A stretch of 64,000 nucleotides of DNA from assembly GCF_024756255.1 (NCBI RefSeq), contig NZ_JANUHB010000001.1, positions 248,001 to 312,000 on the forward strand. Reading direction: 5' to 3'. A program made the translations under genes and the position numbers. Positions 18,909 through 29,177 of the stretch are shown here, one piece after another. Within the stretch, counting starts at the first letter, position 1. Each line of letters starts with the position of its first letter. The DNA comes from Massilia agilis (lineage in GTDB: Bacteria; Pseudomonadota; Gammaproteobacteria; Burkholderiales; Burkholderiaceae_D). A model generated the notes under the pieces. The model was not told the origin of the DNA. It saw only the letters and a list, made by a program, of their open reading frames with translations, and searched no databases.

Positions 18909-21242
18909 TCAGAAGCCGGTACCCATCTGGAACTGGAAGCGCTCCAGGCGGTCGCCCGGCAGCGAGTTCAAGGGTTTAGCATAACTCAACTTGAGCGGGC
19001 CGACCGGGGAAATCCACGACAGGCCGATACCGGCCGAGTAGCGCAGCTCGTTAAAGCGCGGCTTGGTTTTCTCCTGCCAGACCTGGCCGCCGTCGGTGAA
19101 CACGAACCAGCGCAGGCTGCGGTCGGTGCCGCTGCCCGGGAACGGGAACTGCAGCTCGGCGTTGCCGATCACGCGCTTGGTGCCGCCCAGCGGGTTGTTG
19201 AACTGGTCGACCACGCCCAGCGTCGAGCTTTCATAGCCGCGCACCGAGCCGATGCCGCCTGCATAGAAGTTCTTGAAGATCGGGTACGGGTGGCCGCCGA
19301 TGCCGTGGCCGTAGTCGGCCTCGCCGCGCAGGGCAAGCGTCATCCAGCGCGTGAGCGGGCGGTACCACTGGTGTTCGTAGATCGCGCGGTAGTATTTGGA
19401 GTCGCCGATCGCGTCCACCTCGAGGTTGGCGCGCTGGTAGCGGCCGGTGGTCGGGGTGATGGCGCTGTCGCGCGAGTCGCGGCCCCAGGCCACGGTCAGC
19501 GGGATCGCGTAGGTGCGGGCCGTACCCACGCCGTTTGCCGGGCCGCCGTTCTGGGCCACGAACTGCTGGTACAGCGGCGGGCTGGTCTCGTCGGTCTCGA
19601 TCAGGGTCTTCTCAGCGCCGATACCGAAGAACACGGTGTCGGTTTCCGAGAACGGCACGCCGAAGGTGATGTTGCCGCCCTGCTGGCGCACGGTGAACGA
19701 GCCGACGTAGGCTGCCGGCGGGCGCGAGGTGCGCAGGTACAGCTGGAACGCGCGCGAGATGCCGTCGTCGGTGAAGTACGGGTTGGTCTGCGAGAACGCG
19801 ATCGTGCGGTTGTACTTGGACGTATTCAGTTCGACGCCGACCGTGTTGCCGCTGCCGGCGAAGTTCTGCTGCTGCACCGAGGCCGTGAAGGTGAACTTTT
19901 CGGCCTGCGAGAATGCGCCGCCGATCATGAAGTTACCGGTCGGCTTTTCGGTGACCTCGAAGTTCACGTCCACCTGGTCCGAGGTGCCCTGCGATTCGGG
20001 CGTGTCGACCTTGACGTCCTTGAAGTAGCCAAGGCGGTCCACGCGGTCGCGCGAGAGCTTGACCTTGTCCGCGTTGTACCACGAGCTTTCGAACTGGCGG
20101 AACTCGCGGCGGATCACTTCGTCGCGGGTGGTGGTGTTACCCGAAATGGTCATGTGGCGCACATACGCGCGCTTGCCCGGATCGACGAAGAAGGTGAAGG
20201 CCACCTGGCGCTTGGCGCGGTCGATCTCGGGGTTGGCGGTCACGTTGGCGAAGGCATAGCCAAAGGTGCCAAGGCGCGCGGCGATGCGCTTGTTCGACGC
20301 CTCTTGTGCGGCGCCGGAATAGGTCTGGCCCGGGCGCAGCAGGATCAGCTGGCGCAGCTCTTCCTCGCGGCCGAACATCTCGCCATCGAGCTTCACGCTG
20401 GAGACGGTGTACTTCTCGCCTTCGGTGATGTTGATGGTCAGGTAGATGTCCTTCTTGTCCGGCGTGATCGCGACCTGGGTCGATTCGACGTTGGCCTCGA
20501 GGTAGCCGTGATCCAGGTACCAGGATTTGATGGCTTCGATGTCGCCGGTCAGCTTGGTCTTGGAGTACTGGTCGGCCTTGGAGTACCAGGTGAACCAGCC
20601 CGAGGTGGACAACTGCAGCAGCTCGCGCAGCTGCTTGTCGCTGAAAGCCTTGTTACCAACGATGTTGATCTGCCTGATCTTGGCGACGTCGCCCTCGTCC
20701 ACGTTGAACATGATGTTCACGCGGTTGCGCTCGATCGGGGTGACGGTGGTGGTGATCTTGACGCCATACAGGCCGTGCGACAGGTACTGGCGCTTGAGCT
20801 CCTGCTCCGCGCGGTCCACCGAGGCCTTGTCGAAGATCTTGGTCTCGCCCACGCCGATTTCCTTGAGCGCCTTGACCAGCATGTCCTTTTCGAATTCCTT
20901 GGTGCCGGTGAAGTCCACCGAGGCGATGGCCGGCCGTTCCTCGACCAGCACGACCAGCACGCCGTTTTCTTCTTCCAGGCGCACGTCCTTGAAGAAGCCG
21001 GTCGCATACAGCGCCTTGATGGCAGCGGTGGCCTTGTCGTCATCGAAGGTTTCGCCCACGCGCACCGGCAGATAGCTGAACACGGTGCCCGCTTCCGTCC
21101 GCTGGATGCCTTCGACCCGGATGTCCTTGACCTTGAACGGGGCGGCGGCTTGCGCCTGGCTGGCGCACACGGCCAGCACGGCGGCGCCAATGAGGCTGCG
21201 GCGGATGAACGGCGGGGCAAAACTATTCGATTGTAATTTCAT
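18909..21242 (-). CDS. bamA: Outer membrane assembly factor BamA
   Basis: BamA (777 residues) is the core of the machine that folds and inserts outer-membrane beta-barrel proteins. A signal peptide covers about residues 1-32. Five POTRA domains follow (about 33-430), starting FKVKDIRVEGIQRTEAGTVF. The C-terminal barrel (about 430-777) includes the conserved VRGYESSTLG loop (VRGF/Y type) and ends with an aromatic residue in FQFQMGTGF, as expected for an outer-membrane signal. It is downstream of rseP by 65 bp and upstream of skp, the standard order. Confidence 0.97.
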   Translation of the reverse strand: MKLQSNSFAPPFIRRSLIGAAVLAVCASQAQAAAPFKVKDIRVEGIQRTEAGTVFSYLPVRVGETFDDDKATAAIKALYATGFFKDVRLEEENGVLVVLVEERPAIASVDFTGTKEFEKDMLVKALKEIGVGETKIFDKASVDRAEQELKRQYLSHGLYGVKITTTVTPIERNRVNIMFNVDEGDVAKIRQINIVGNKAFSDKQLRELLQLSTSGWFTWYSKADQYSKTKLTGDIEAIKSWYLDHGYLEANVESTQVAITPDKKDIYLTINITEGEKYTVSSVKLDGEMFGREEELRQLILLRPGQTYSGAAQEASNKRIAARLGTFGYAFANVTANPEIDRAKRQVAFTFFVDPGKRAYVRHMTISGNTTTRDEVIRREFRQFESSWYNADKVKLSRDRVDRLGYFKDVKVDTPESQGTSDQVDVNFEVTEKPTGNFMIGGAFSQAEKFTFTASVQQQNFAGSGNTVGVELNTSKYNRTIAFSQTNPYFTDDGISRAFQLYLRTSRPPAAYVGSFTVRQQGGNITFGVPFSETDTVFFGIGAEKTLIETDETSPPLYQQFVAQNGGPANGVGTARTYAIPLTVAWGRDSRDSAITPTTGRYQRANLEVDAIGDSKYYRAIYEHQWYRPLTRWMTLALRGEADYGHGIGGHPYPIFKNFYAGGIGSVRGYESSTLGVVDQFNNPLGGTKRVIGNAELQFPFPGSGTDRSLRWFVFTDGGQVWQEKTKPRFNELRYSAGIGLSWISPVGPLKLSYAKPLNSLPGDRLERFQFQMGTGF

Positions 21243-21307
21243 TGGGGTTATTCAATGGGTCAGTCATCGGACAAACGGCGTATTCTAACGCCTGCGCTGG
21301 TGCAGCC

Positions 21308-22648
21308 CTACAGCAGCCGCGCAAGGTCGTTGAAAACGGCGAGCGCCATCAGCATGAACAGCAGGCCTACCCCCGCGCGTTGGACCATCTCTCCGATCCG
21401 TTCGGGCACGGGGCGCCCTGTCAAAACTTCCAGCGAATAATACAGCAAATGGCCACCATCCAGAACCGGAATTGGTAACAGATTCATTACACCCAGACTG
21501 ATGCTGATGAAGGCGATAAAGCGCAAGAAGACCGACAATCCCGCATGCGCGCTCTGGCCCGCGGCGTCCGCAATGGTGATCGGGCCGGCCACGTTCTTCA
21601 GCGAGACTTCGCCGGTGATCATCTTGCCGATCATCTTGAGCATCATGGTGGCCTGGCCCCAGGTTTCGCTGGCCGCGTGGCGCAGCGCCGAAAGCGGCCC
21701 GTAGCTGACGGTCACGATCTCTGGCTGCACGCCGACCATGGCCTTGATCATGCCGCGCCCCGATGCCTCGTCGCGATCGGGCGTGACCGCCACTTCCATC
21801 GGCGTGCCGTCGCGGGTGACGGACAGGCGCAGCACGCGCCCCGCGGACTGGCGCACCACCTGGGTCAGCGCAACCCAGTCGGAGACTGGCTTGCCGTCGA
21901 TGGCGGTGACCAGGTCGCCCTTGCGCAGGCCGCTTCTCGCGGCCGCGCCGCCTGCCACCACCTCGCCCAGCATCGCGGGCGGGCGCCACATGTCCATGCC
22001 CAAGGCGCCCAGCACGTCGCTGTCCACGTCCAGCTTGGCCATCGCGGTGGCCGGGATGGTGGCGCGGTAGCTGCCGCCGCCGGCGCCGCGCAGTTCGAGC
22101 TGCGCCTCGCGCTTGTCCACGGCGGCGTTGAGGATCTCCCAGCGCAGCTCGGACAGCGAGCGCACCGGATCGCCGTTGACCGCGGTGACGGTGTCGCCGG
22201 CACGCATGCCGGCCTGGTACGCGGCGCTGGCGTTCGGGTTCACGTACAGGCGTGCGCTCGGCTCCTGCACGCCATGCATGAACAGCGCGGCGAACAGCAC
22301 GATCGCCAGCAGGAAGTTGGCCAGCGGTCCGGCGGCGATGATGGCCATGCGCTTGGCCGCGCTTTGCGAAGTGAATTCGCGCGCCAGCTCCGTCTCGTCG
22401 CGCGGCGCGGTGGACGGGTCGCGCTTGTCGAGCATCTTGACGTAGCCGCCGATCGGCAGCGCCGACAGCGCCCATTCGGTCTGGTCGCGGCCGAAGCGGC
22501 GCATCCAGACGATCTTGCCCATGCCGACCGAAAAACGCAGCACCTTCACGCCGCACAGGCGGGCGACAGCGTAGTGCCCCAGCTCGTGGAACACCACCAG
22601 GGGGCCCAGGGCCAGCAGGAAAGCCAGTACGGTATAAATGAGGTTCAT
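21308..22648 (-). CDS. rseP: RIP zinc metalloprotease RseP
   Basis: Site-2 intramembrane metalloprotease (446 residues) of the inner membrane. In Escherichia coli it cleaves anti-sigma factor RseA and remnant signal peptides. The zinc site HELGH is at residues 21-25 in the first membrane segment, and the second zinc ligand lies in NLLPIPVLDGGHLLYY near the C-terminus. Two PDZ domains fall between, with repeated AGDTVTAVNG and KGDLVTAIDG patterns. The start MNLIYTVLAF gives the standard N-terminus. It follows dxr at 4 bp, the normal order. Confidence 0.96.
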   Translation of the reverse strand: MNLIYTVLAFLLALGPLVVFHELGHYAVARLCGVKVLRFSVGMGKIVWMRRFGRDQTEWALSALPIGGYVKMLDKRDPSTAPRDETELAREFTSQSAAKRMAIIAAGPLANFLLAIVLFAALFMHGVQEPSARLYVNPNASAAYQAGMRAGDTVTAVNGDPVRSLSELRWEILNAAVDKREAQLELRGAGGGSYRATIPATAMAKLDVDSDVLGALGMDMWRPPAMLGEVVAGGAAARSGLRKGDLVTAIDGKPVSDWVALTQVVRQSAGRVLRLSVTRDGTPMEVAVTPDRDEASGRGMIKAMVGVQPEIVTVSYGPLSALRHAASETWGQATMMLKMIGKMITGEVSLKNVAGPITIADAAGQSAHAGLSVFLRFIAFISISLGVMNLLPIPVLDGGHLLYYSLEVLTGRPVPERIGEMVQRAGVGLLFMLMALAVFNDLARLL

Positions 22649-22652
22649 GGCA

Positions 22653-23831
22653 TCAAGCCCTCGCAAGACCCGCGACCGCGCGCTCGGCCGCGGCACGGGC
22701 GCGCGCATCCTGTTCCATCACGGCCTCGATCGACGAGGCGGCGCCATGCGGGATCTCGTCCATCACGCGGCCGATCACGCGGTCGATGTCACGGAATCCG
22801 ATGCGGCGCTCGAGGAAGGCCTGCACCGCCACTTCGTTGGCGGCATTGAGCAGCGCCGGGGCCGTGCCGCCATCGCGCAGGGCTTCGAAGGCGAGCGCCA
22901 GGCACGGAAAGCGCTGGTAGTCGGGACGGTGGAACTGCAGCGAAGCCATCTGGGTCAGGTCGAGCTGGCCGACGCCCGACTCGATCCGCTCGGGGAAGGC
23001 CAGCGCGTGCGCGATCGGGGTGCGCATGTCCGGGTTGCCCAGCTGCGCCACCACCGAACCGTCCACGTACGAGACCATCGAGTGGATCACCGATTGCGGG
23101 TGGATCACGACCTCGATCATCTCGGCCGGCGCGCCGAACAGCCAGTGCGCCTCGATCACCTCCAGGCCCTTGTTCATCATGGTCGCCGAGTCCACCGAGA
23201 TCTTGCGGCCCATGACCCAGTTCGGGTGCTTGCACGCTTCCTCGGGCGTCACGTCTTCGAGCGTGTCGACGGCGCGGTTCAGGAACGGACCGCCCGATGC
23301 GGTGAGCAGGATGCGCGCCACGCCGGACGCGCCGGGCTGGCGCGCGTACGACTGCGGCAGCGACTGGAAGATCGCATTGTGTTCGCTGTCGATCGGCAGC
23401 AGCGTGGCCTTGTGCTCCTTGACCGCATCCATGAACAGCTGGCCGGACATGACCAGCGCCTCCTTGTTCGCGAGCAGTACCTTCTTGCCCGCGCGGGCAG
23501 CGGCCAGCGTGGGCGCCAGGCCGGCGCCGCCGACAATGGCCGCCATCACGGTGTCGGTGTCGGGGCTCGCGGCCACGTCGCACAGGGCCTGCGCGCCGTA
23601 TTCGACGCTGACCGGCAGGTCGGCAATCAACTGCGCCAGGCGCTGCGCGGCTTCGGCCGTGCCGACCACCGCGCGCGCCGGGCGAAACGCGCGGCACTGC
23701 GCGGCCAGTTCGTCCACGCGGCCATGCGCGGTGAGCGCATGGACCTGGTATTTTTCGGGATGACGCGCGAGCACGTCGAGTGTCGAGGCGCCGATCGAGC
23801 CGGTGGCGCCGAGAATGGTGATGCGTTGCAT
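22653..23831 (-). CDS. dxr: 1-deoxy-D-xylulose-5-phosphate reductoisomerase
   Basis: Dxr (392 residues) makes 2-C-methylerythritol 4-phosphate from DXP with NADPH, the second step of the non-mevalonate isoprenoid pathway. The Rossmann loop [11 protein letters not shown] is at about residues 7-17. Other visible features are [12 protein letters not shown], the metal-binding [11 protein letters not shown], and [11 protein letters not shown]. Its product feeds UppS, two genes upstream. Spacing to cdsA is 13 bp and to rseP 4 bp, so it is within one operon. Confidence 0.97.
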   Translation of the reverse strand: MQRITILGATGSIGASTLDVLARHPEKYQVHALTAHGRVDELAAQCRAFRPARAVVGTAEAAQRLAQLIADLPVSVEYGAQALCDVAASPDTDTVMAAIVGGAGLAPTLAAARAGKKVLLANKEALVMSGQLFMDAVKEHKATLLPIDSEHNAIFQSLPQSYARQPGASGVARILLTASGGPFLNRAVDTLEDVTPEEACKHPNWVMGRKISVDSATMMNKGLEVIEAHWLFGAPAEMIEVVIHPQSVIHSMVSYVDGSVVAQLGNPDMRTPIAHALAFPERIESGVGQLDLTQMASLQFHRPDYQRFPCLALAFEALRDGGTAPALLNAANEVAVQAFLERRIGFRDIDRVIGRVMDEIPHGAASSIEAVMEQDARARAAAERAVAGLARA

Positions 23832-23844
23832 TGTGAAGCTCCTT

Positions 23845-24675
23845 TTAGAGCCAGGCGCCGATCAACGCCGCCAATGGCAATACCGGGATCAGTGCGTCGA
23901 TCCGGTCCAGCACCCCGCCGTGGCCAGGCAGCAGGTTGCTGCTGTCCTTCATGCCAGCGCGGCGCTTGAGCTGTGATTCGAACAGGTCGCCCACCACACT
24001 GGCGGCGACGATGAGGATGAGTACGGCCAGCAGCGCGGCCCAGCCCAGCCGGGCCACGGTGCGCGCGGCAAAGGTGTCGGCCAGGGCCTGGCCGCCGAAC
24101 AGCACGGTGAGCGAGGCGATGACCAGCACCGCGATGCCGCCGCCAACCGCGCCTTCCCACGACTTGCCGGGCGAGATGGACGGGGCCAGCTTGCGCTTGC
24201 CGAAGGCCTTGCCGGCAAAGTAGGCGCCGATGTCGGCGATCCAGACCAGCGCCATCACCGACAGCAGGTACAGCGGCGAATGCAGGAACAGCGCGACGAT
24301 CGCGGCAAAGCAGCCGACGATGGCGATCGCGTAGGTCACGGACAGCAGCGTGTTGCCGCCCGCATCCAGCGGCGGCAGGCCGATCTTGAGCGAAGGCGCC
24401 AGCCGCAGCAGCCAGATCAGCACGCTGATGGCGAACCAGAAGGTCAGGTTGCCGGGTCCCTGCACGAAAAAGCCATAGGCAAACGCCGCGGTCCAGAAAC
24501 CGGCCACCACCAGGGCGCTGTTGGAGGCAGGGTTAAACAGCCGGAAGGCTTCCCAGATCGCCGCGCCGAAAAACACCGTGGCCACCACGGCAAACGCCGT
24601 GTAGTTGTTGAAGTACAGGATGGGCAGCAGCACTGCCAGCAGCACGACCGCCGTGATGACCCGGGTTTTCAGCAT
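23845..24675 (-). CDS. cdsA: Phosphatidate cytidylyltransferase
   Basis: CdsA (276 residues) makes CDP-diacylglycerol from phosphatidate and CTP, the branch point for all phospholipids, in the inner membrane. It has about eight membrane segments. The family signature is near the C-terminus: [12 protein letters not shown] and then [20 protein letters not shown], followed by [12 protein letters not shown]. The start was set at 24673-24675 because the ATG overlaps the uppS stop as TGATG, giving coupling; the open frame continues upstream only as an out-of-phase reading of uppS. Confidence 0.95.
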   Translation of the reverse strand: MLKTRVITAVVLLAVLLPILYFNNYTAFAVVATVFFGAAIWEAFRLFNPASNSALVVAGFWTAAFAYGFFVQGPGNLTFWFAISVLIWLLRLAPSLKIGLPPLDAGGNTLLSVTYAIAIVGCFAAIVALFLHSPLYLLSVMALVWIADIGAYFAGKAFGKRKLAPSISPGKSWEGAVGGGIAVLVIASLTVLFGGQALADTFAARTVARLGWAALLAVLILIVAASVVGDLFESQLKRRAGMKDSSNLLPGHGGVLDRIDALIPVLPLAALIGAWL

Positions 24676-25424
24676 CAGCTTTTCTTTGCCACTTGTTCGC
24701 CGGTGCGGCCGAAACGGCGCTCGCGGCTCTGGTAGGACGCGATCGCCGCGTCGAGCGACTGGCTGTCGAAATCCGGCCAGAAGGTGTCGGTGAAGTACAG
24801 CTCGGAGTACGCCAGCTGCCACAGCAGGAAGTTGGAGATGCGCTCCTCGCCGCCGGTGCGGATGAACAGGTCGGGCTCGGGCGCGTAGGCCATGGCCAGG
24901 TGCGGCGCCAGCATCTCTTCGGTGAATTCGGTGGCGCCGGGATGGGCCGCGACCATCTTGCCGGTGGCCTGCATGATGTCCCAGCGGCCGCCGTAGTTGG
25001 CGCACACGGTCACCGTCAAGCGCGTGTTGTTGGCGGTCTTGCGCATGGCGCCGGCGATCATCTCCTGCAGCTTGGGGTCGAAGCGCGACAGGTCGCCCAC
25101 CACCTTCAGGCGGATGTTATTGGCGTGCATCTTCGACACTTCGCGCTCGAGCGCGGTGACGAACAGGCGCATCAACAGCGACACCTCTTCCGCAGGCCGG
25201 CGCCAGTTTTCGGAGGAGAACGCGAACAGGGTCAGGTACTCGATGCCCCGCTCCACGCATGCCTCGACCACGGTGCGCACCGCTTCCACGCCCTTGACGT
25301 GGCCCGCCACGCGCGGCAACAGCCGCTTGGTCGCCCAGCGCCCGTTGCCATCCATGATGATGGCGACGTGGCGCGGCACCAGCGGCGTCTCGGGAACTGC
25401 GGTCGTCGAACTTTTGAAAATCAT
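24675..25424 (-). CDS. uppS: Undecaprenyl diphosphate synthase
   Basis: UppS (249 residues) condenses isopentenyl diphosphate onto farnesyl diphosphate to make the C55 carrier lipid for peptidoglycan and O-antigen. The catalytic region [12 protein letters not shown] (about 20-31) includes Asp25. Other family elements are [11 protein letters not shown] and the C-terminal [20 protein letters not shown]. It is followed by cdsA with a one-base overlap and preceded by frr with about 94 bp. Confidence 0.97.
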   Translation of the reverse strand: MIFKSSTTAVPETPLVPRHVAIIMDGNGRWATKRLLPRVAGHVKGVEAVRTVVEACVERGIEYLTLFAFSSENWRRPAEEVSLLMRLFVTALEREVSKMHANNIRLKVVGDLSRFDPKLQEMIAGAMRKTANNTRLTVTVCANYGGRWDIMQATGKMVAAHPGATEFTEEMLAPHLAMAYAPEPDLFIRTGGEERISNFLLWQLAYSELYFTDTFWPDFDSQSLDAAIASYQSRERRFGRTGEQVAKKS

Positions 25425-25518
25425 ATATCGGGACCCGGAGGCGATACAAAAAGAAAGGACGGACCGGGCGGGCCATACTGGCCAGGCCGGTCCGCTGCGG
25501 ACGCGCGAGGCGCCAGGA

Positions 25519-26079
25519 TTACACGGTCAGGACTTCTTTTTCTTTTTCCCCAACGAGCTTGTCGATATCGGCCACGAATTTGTCGGTCAGCTTCTGGATC
25601 TCGTCCTGGGAGCGGCGCTCCTCGTCTTCCGAGATCGCCTTGTCTTTGACCATTTTCTTGAGCTGTTCGTTGGCGTCGCGGCGAATGTTACGCACGGCGA
25701 TCTTGGCGTCTTCCGCTTCCGACTTGCACAGCTTGACCATTTCCTTGCGGCGCTCTTCGGTCAGCGGCGGGGTCGGCACGCGGATCATCTCGCCGAACGA
25801 GGACGGGTTCAGGCCCAGGTCCGATTCGCGGATCGCTTTTTCGATGACGGCCAGCATCTTCTTTTCCCACGGCTGCACGCCGATCGTGCGCGCGTCCAGC
25901 AGGGTCAGGTTGGCCACGCCCGACAGCGGGGTCGGCGAACCGTAGTAATCCACCATCACGTGGTCGAGGATGCCGGTATGGGCGCGGCCGGTACGGACCT
26001 TCGCCAGGTCGCTCTTCAGGGTCTCGATCGACTTGTTCATCCGATCCTGGGCGTTCTTCTTCACGTCAGCTACAGACAT
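25519..26079 (-). CDS. frr: Ribosome recycling factor
   Basis: RRF (186 residues) splits the post-termination ribosome together with EF-G. Family text is clear: the start [20 protein letters not shown], the segment [18 protein letters not shown] (about 46-63) and the acidic-basic helices [18 protein letters not shown] near the C-terminus. Length is normal. Its position between pyrH and uppS is the conserved order. Confidence 0.98.
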   Translation of the reverse strand: MSVADVKKNAQDRMNKSIETLKSDLAKVRTGRAHTGILDHVMVDYYGSPTPLSGVANLTLLDARTIGVQPWEKKMLAVIEKAIRESDLGLNPSSFGEMIRVPTPPLTEERRKEMVKLCKSEAEDAKIAVRNIRRDANEQLKKMVKDKAISEDEERRSQDEIQKLTDKFVADIDKLVGEKEKEVLTV

Positions 26080-26113
26080 GCTGCTCTCCTGAGTTCTAAA
26101 CTTAAATTTTCTG

Positions 26114-26830
26114 TTAAACGTGTACCAGTGTACCTTCGTCTTCGCCCATGATCACGCGCTTGAGCGCACCCGGCTTGACGATGGAAAACACCTTGATCGG
26201 CAGCTTCTGGTCGCGGCACAGGGCGAATGCGGTCGCATCCATCACCTGCAGGTTCTTCGAGATCGCCTCGTCGAACGAAATCGATTCATAGCGGGTGGCG
26301 TGCGGATCCTTCTTCGGATCGGCAGTATATACGCCATCGACCTTGGTTGCCTTCAAAACAATTTCGGCGGAGATTTCCGAGCCGCGCAGCGCGGCCGCGG
26401 TGTCGGTGGTGAAGAAGGGGTTGCCGGTGCCGGCGGCGAACACGACGACCTTGCCTTCTTCCAGGTACTGCAGCGCTTTCGGGCGCACGTAGGGCTCGAC
26501 CACCTGCTCGATCGCGATGGCGCTCATGACGCGCGCGGTGATGCCCTGCTGGCGCATGGCATCGGCCAGGGCCAGCGCGTTCATCACGGTGGCCAGCATG
26601 CCCATGTAGTCGGCGGTGGCACGGTCCATGCCCTGCGCCCCGGGCGCCACGCCGCGGAAGATGTTGCCACCGCCAATCACGACCGCCAACTGTACCCCCA
26701 TGTTTGCCACTTCGGCCACGTCGGCGACCATGCGCTCGATGGTGGCGCGATTGATGCCGAACGGGTCATCGCCCATCAGCGCTTCGCCGGACAGTTTAAG
26801 GAGGACTCGTTGATAGGCGGGTTTGGTCAT
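26114..26830 (-). CDS. pyrH: UMP kinase
   Basis: UMP kinase (238 residues) phosphorylates UMP to UDP, an amino-acid-kinase-fold hexamer regulated by GTP and UTP. Visible are the start [15 protein letters not shown] (about 5-19), [11 protein letters not shown] (about 52-62) and [18 protein letters not shown], all typical. It is upstream of frr by 34 bp. Between pyrH and tsf is a 261-bp gap with a terminator and a family B repeat, so pyrH may have its own promoter. Confidence 0.98.
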   Translation of the reverse strand: MTKPAYQRVLLKLSGEALMGDDPFGINRATIERMVADVAEVANMGVQLAVVIGGGNIFRGVAPGAQGMDRATADYMGMLATVMNALALADAMRQQGITARVMSAIAIEQVVEPYVRPKALQYLEEGKVVVFAAGTGNPFFTTDTAAALRGSEISAEIVLKATKVDGVYTADPKKDPHATRYESISFDEAISKNLQVMDATAFALCRDQKLPIKVFSIVKPGALKRVIMGEDEGTLVHV

Positions 26831-26940
26831 GATGGTGCGGGCTCCTTAATGTGTTGTTACGAAATTCGGGTCTGGCCGCGGGTGGCGGCCTCATCTGCCC
26901 GGAGGCGATGGAGGTACTTCTTTGGCCCGTGCCGCTTCCA

Positions 26941-27041
26941 CGTCGTCCCCGCGGAGGCGGGGACCCATAGACCTATTGCAGTACTGCACGGGCCGCTACC
27001 CAGTTGGCCCAGCATGGATCCCCGCCTTCGCGGGGATGACG
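26941..27041. repeat. Palindromic intergenic repeat, family B, copy 2
   Basis: Left arm CGTCGTCCCCGCGGAGGCGG with following GGACCCATAG, right arm inverted CCCCGCCTTCGCGGGGATGA. Each arm is a hairpin (CCCCGC...GCGGGG). It sits between tsf and pyrH, downstream of the tsf terminator. Confidence 0.85.
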
Positions 27042-27058
27042 GCTCAGGGGCCATAGGC

Positions 27059-27087
27059 TAAAAAAACGGGCCTCGCGGCCCGTTTTC
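27059..27087 (-). terminator. Intrinsic terminator after tsf
   Basis: Perfect 7-bp stem ACGGGCC-TCGC-GGCCCGT (27066-27083) flanked by a run of T on the transcript strand (six A on plus, 27061-27066). It starts within 10 bp of the tsf stop codon, in the right orientation. Confidence 0.88.
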
Positions 27088-27091
27088 CATT

Positions 27092-28000
27092 TTACTGCTT
27101 GGAAGCAGCCATCTGTGCTGCGACTTCTGCTGCGAAGTCGTCGACTTTCTTTTCGATGCCCTCGCCTACCACGTACATCACGAACGATTTGACGTTCGCG
27201 TTGGCCGCTTTCAGCATTTGCTCGACCGACTGCTTGTCGTTCTTCACGAATGCCTGGTTCAGCAGCGACACTTCTTTCAGGAACTTCTGCACCGAGCCGT
27301 CGATACGCTTGGCGACGATCTCGGCCGATTGCGGCTGCTTGCCTTCGGCGACGGCCTTGTCGGCGTCTTCCTGGGCTTTGAGCTGGGCAACCGAACGCTC
27401 TTTCTCGATCAGCTCGGCCGGCACTTGCTCCGACGACAGGGCGACCGGCTTCATCGCGGCGATGTGCATCGCCACGTCCTTGCCGACCTGGTCGTCGGCG
27501 CCGTCGAACTCGACGATCACGCCGATGCGCGCGCCGTGCAGGTACGAAGCCAGCTTGGCGCTGGTGTCGAAGCGCTTGAAGCGGCGCACGGTCATATTCT
27601 CGCCGATTTTACCGATCAGCGCGGTGCGCACGTCGTCGAAGGTCTTGCCGTCCACCGGCAGGGCCGACAGGGCAGCGACGTCGGACGGGTTGTTCTCGGC
27701 GACCAGCTTGGCAGCCAGGTTGGCCATGGCCAGGAACTCTTCGTTCTTGGCGACGAAGTCGGTTTCGCTGTTGATTTCGACCAGCGCGCCGACGTTGCCG
27801 GCGATGTAAGCGGCCACCACGCCTTCAGCGGTGATGCGGGCTGCGGCCTTCGATGCCTTGCCGCCCAGCTTGACGCGCAGGATCTCTTCGGCACGAGCCA
27901 TGTCGCCTTCGGCTTCGGTCAGTGCTTTTTTGCATTCCATCATCGGGGCGTCGGTCTTGGCGCGCAGTTCGCCAACCATCGCTGCAGTAATCGCTGCCAT
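27092..28000 (-). CDS. tsf: Translation elongation factor Ts
   Basis: EF-Ts (302 residues) exchanges GDP for GTP on EF-Tu. The N-terminal UBA-like domain contains [23 protein letters not shown] text (about 10-28), the core has [14 protein letters not shown] (about 77-90), and the length is normal. It is downstream of rpsB with a 129-bp gap that contains a terminator-like hairpin, an arrangement known to let ribosomal protein S2 and EF-Ts be made in different amounts. A strong terminator follows. Confidence 0.98.
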   Translation of the reverse strand: MAAITAAMVGELRAKTDAPMMECKKALTEAEGDMARAEEILRVKLGGKASKAAARITAEGVVAAYIAGNVGALVEINSETDFVAKNEEFLAMANLAAKLVAENNPSDVAALSALPVDGKTFDDVRTALIGKIGENMTVRRFKRFDTSAKLASYLHGARIGVIVEFDGADDQVGKDVAMHIAAMKPVALSSEQVPAELIEKERSVAQLKAQEDADKAVAEGKQPQSAEIVAKRIDGSVQKFLKEVSLLNQAFVKNDKQSVEQMLKAANANVKSFVMYVVGEGIEKKVDDFAAEVAAQMAASKQ

Positions 28001-28070
28001 GTTGTTTTCTCCTAAATTGGTATCCAGGGTGCGGACCGCGCAGGGCGCGTGCCGCGTTTGTTCTGCTTAA

Positions 28071-28098
28071 AAAAAGGGGAGGCAAGGCCCCCCTTCGG
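28071..28098 (-). terminator. Terminator/attenuator hairpin between rpsB and tsf
   Basis: On the minus strand AAGGGG-GGC-CTT-GCC-T-CCCCTT folds (28074-28095, one bulged base), directly followed by a run of seven T. It sits 32 bp after the rpsB stop and 70 bp before tsf. As tsf lacks an obvious promoter of its own, partial read-through is likely. Confidence 0.75.
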
Positions 28099-28129
28099 TC
28101 AGTGGGCAGGCGCGCGGCCTGCCCTGCAA

Positions 28130-28876
28130 TTATGCTTGCTCGGAAACTTCGACGAATTCGTCGCCGCCCTTGACCATCTCGACCACTTCGTTGGTCGCGT
28201 TGGCACGGCCTTCCAGGATCGCATCGGCCACGCCGCGTGCGTACAGGGTGATCGCCTTCGACGAGTCGTCGTTGCCCGGGATCACGTGGGTCACGCCTTC
28301 CGGCGAGTGGTTGGTGTCAACCACGCCGATGACCGGGATGCCCAGCTTGCCGGCTTCGGTGACGGCGCCCTTGTGGTAGCCGACGTCCACGACGAAGATC
28401 GCGTCCGGCACGCCGTTCAGGTCCTTGATGCCGCCGATCGACTTTTGCAGCTTGTCCAGCTCGCGGTTGAACATCAGGGCTTCTTTCTTCGACATCTTGT
28501 CGACTTCGCCCGACTCGATGGCAGCTTCCATGTCTTTCAGGCGCTTGATCGAGGTCTTGATGGTCTTGAAGTTGGTCAGCATGCCGCCCAGCCAGCGCTG
28601 GTCAACATACGGCACGCCGGCGCGTTGCGCTTCAGCGGCGATGATGTCGCGGGCCTGGCGCTTGGTGCCCACCAGCAGGATGGTGCCGCGGTTGGCAGCG
28701 ATCTGCTTGATGGTTTTCATCGCATCCTGGTACATCGCCATGGTTTTTTCCAGGTTGATGATGTGGATCTTGTTGCGATGACCAAAGATGAACGGGGCCA
28801 TCTTCGGGTTCCAGAAACGGGTCTGGTGGCCGAAGTGCACACCGGCTTCCAGCATTTCGCGCATAGTAACGGACAT
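28130..28876 (-). CDS. rpsB: 30S ribosomal protein S2
   Basis: Ribosomal protein S2 (248 residues), needed for binding of S1 and for translation initiation. Family segments are the start [26 protein letters not shown] text (about 4-24), [23 protein letters not shown]-type [11 protein letters not shown], and [18 protein letters not shown]. It heads the long minus-strand run to the methyltransferase gene at 13415, behind a strong promoter at 29008-29036. Confidence 0.98.
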   Translation of the reverse strand: MSVTMREMLEAGVHFGHQTRFWNPKMAPFIFGHRNKIHIINLEKTMAMYQDAMKTIKQIAANRGTILLVGTKRQARDIIAAEAQRAGVPYVDQRWLGGMLTNFKTIKTSIKRLKDMEAAIESGEVDKMSKKEALMFNRELDKLQKSIGGIKDLNGVPDAIFVVDVGYHKGAVTEAGKLGIPVIGVVDTNHSPEGVTHVIPGNDDSSKAITLYARGVADAILEGRANATNEVVEMVKGGDEFVEVSEQA

Positions 28877-29007
28877 TGAATTTCTCCAGGGTTAAGTCTT
28901 GAACAGGCCCAGTCACCTTTGCAGGCACCCTTTGTCGGACGCTGTTCGCGATTTGATAAAAAGACGCTTTTGAGGGCGTTGCTCGAAGTGAAATCAAGCA
29001 ACCCGAG

Positions 29008-29036
29008 ATTCTAGCCGGATTCGGGGTCTTTTTCAA
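29008..29036 (-). promoter_or_regulatory. Sigma70-type promoter for rpsB-tsf
   Basis: On the minus strand -35 TTGAAA (29031-29036) and -10 TAGAAT (29008-29013) with an optimal 17-bp spacer. It reads toward rpsB, leaving a leader of about 125 nt, long enough for the autogenous S2 control known in other bacteria. Confidence 0.8.
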
Positions 29037-29093
29037 GCATGCGCGCGCCCCTGCCCCGGCCGCCAGCCGCGTCCCGGGGCAGCCCCGGACAAG

Positions 29094-29110
29094 ATGCCGT
29101 ATAATGGCAT
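29094..29110 (+). promoter_or_regulatory. Candidate -10 region for map-glnD within an inverted repeat
   Basis: A perfect TATAAT (29100-29105) lies about 73 bp before map, inside the inverted repeat ATGCC-GTATAAT-GGCAT (29094-29110). No good -35 is seen at 17 bp upstream, so an activator or alternative upstream element may be needed. The rest of the 28877-29177 gap holds the rpsB promoter and leader. Confidence 0.45.
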
Positions 29111-29177
29111 GAATTTTTAGCACGGTGCGGCCCCTTGGCGCGCGGCCGTGCCTTTCCTTTTCCTGATTGTGACCCCT

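Noticed and set aside
19290..21236. Long open frame antisense to bamA
   Set aside because: Same artefact of GC-rich third positions; no signal peptide or family motif, and bamA on the other strand is certain.
23845..25005. Longer form of cdsA starting near 25005
   Set aside because: The extra N-terminal part is an out-of-phase reading of uppS, rich in Arg and His; the coupled TGATG start at 24675 gives the normal length.
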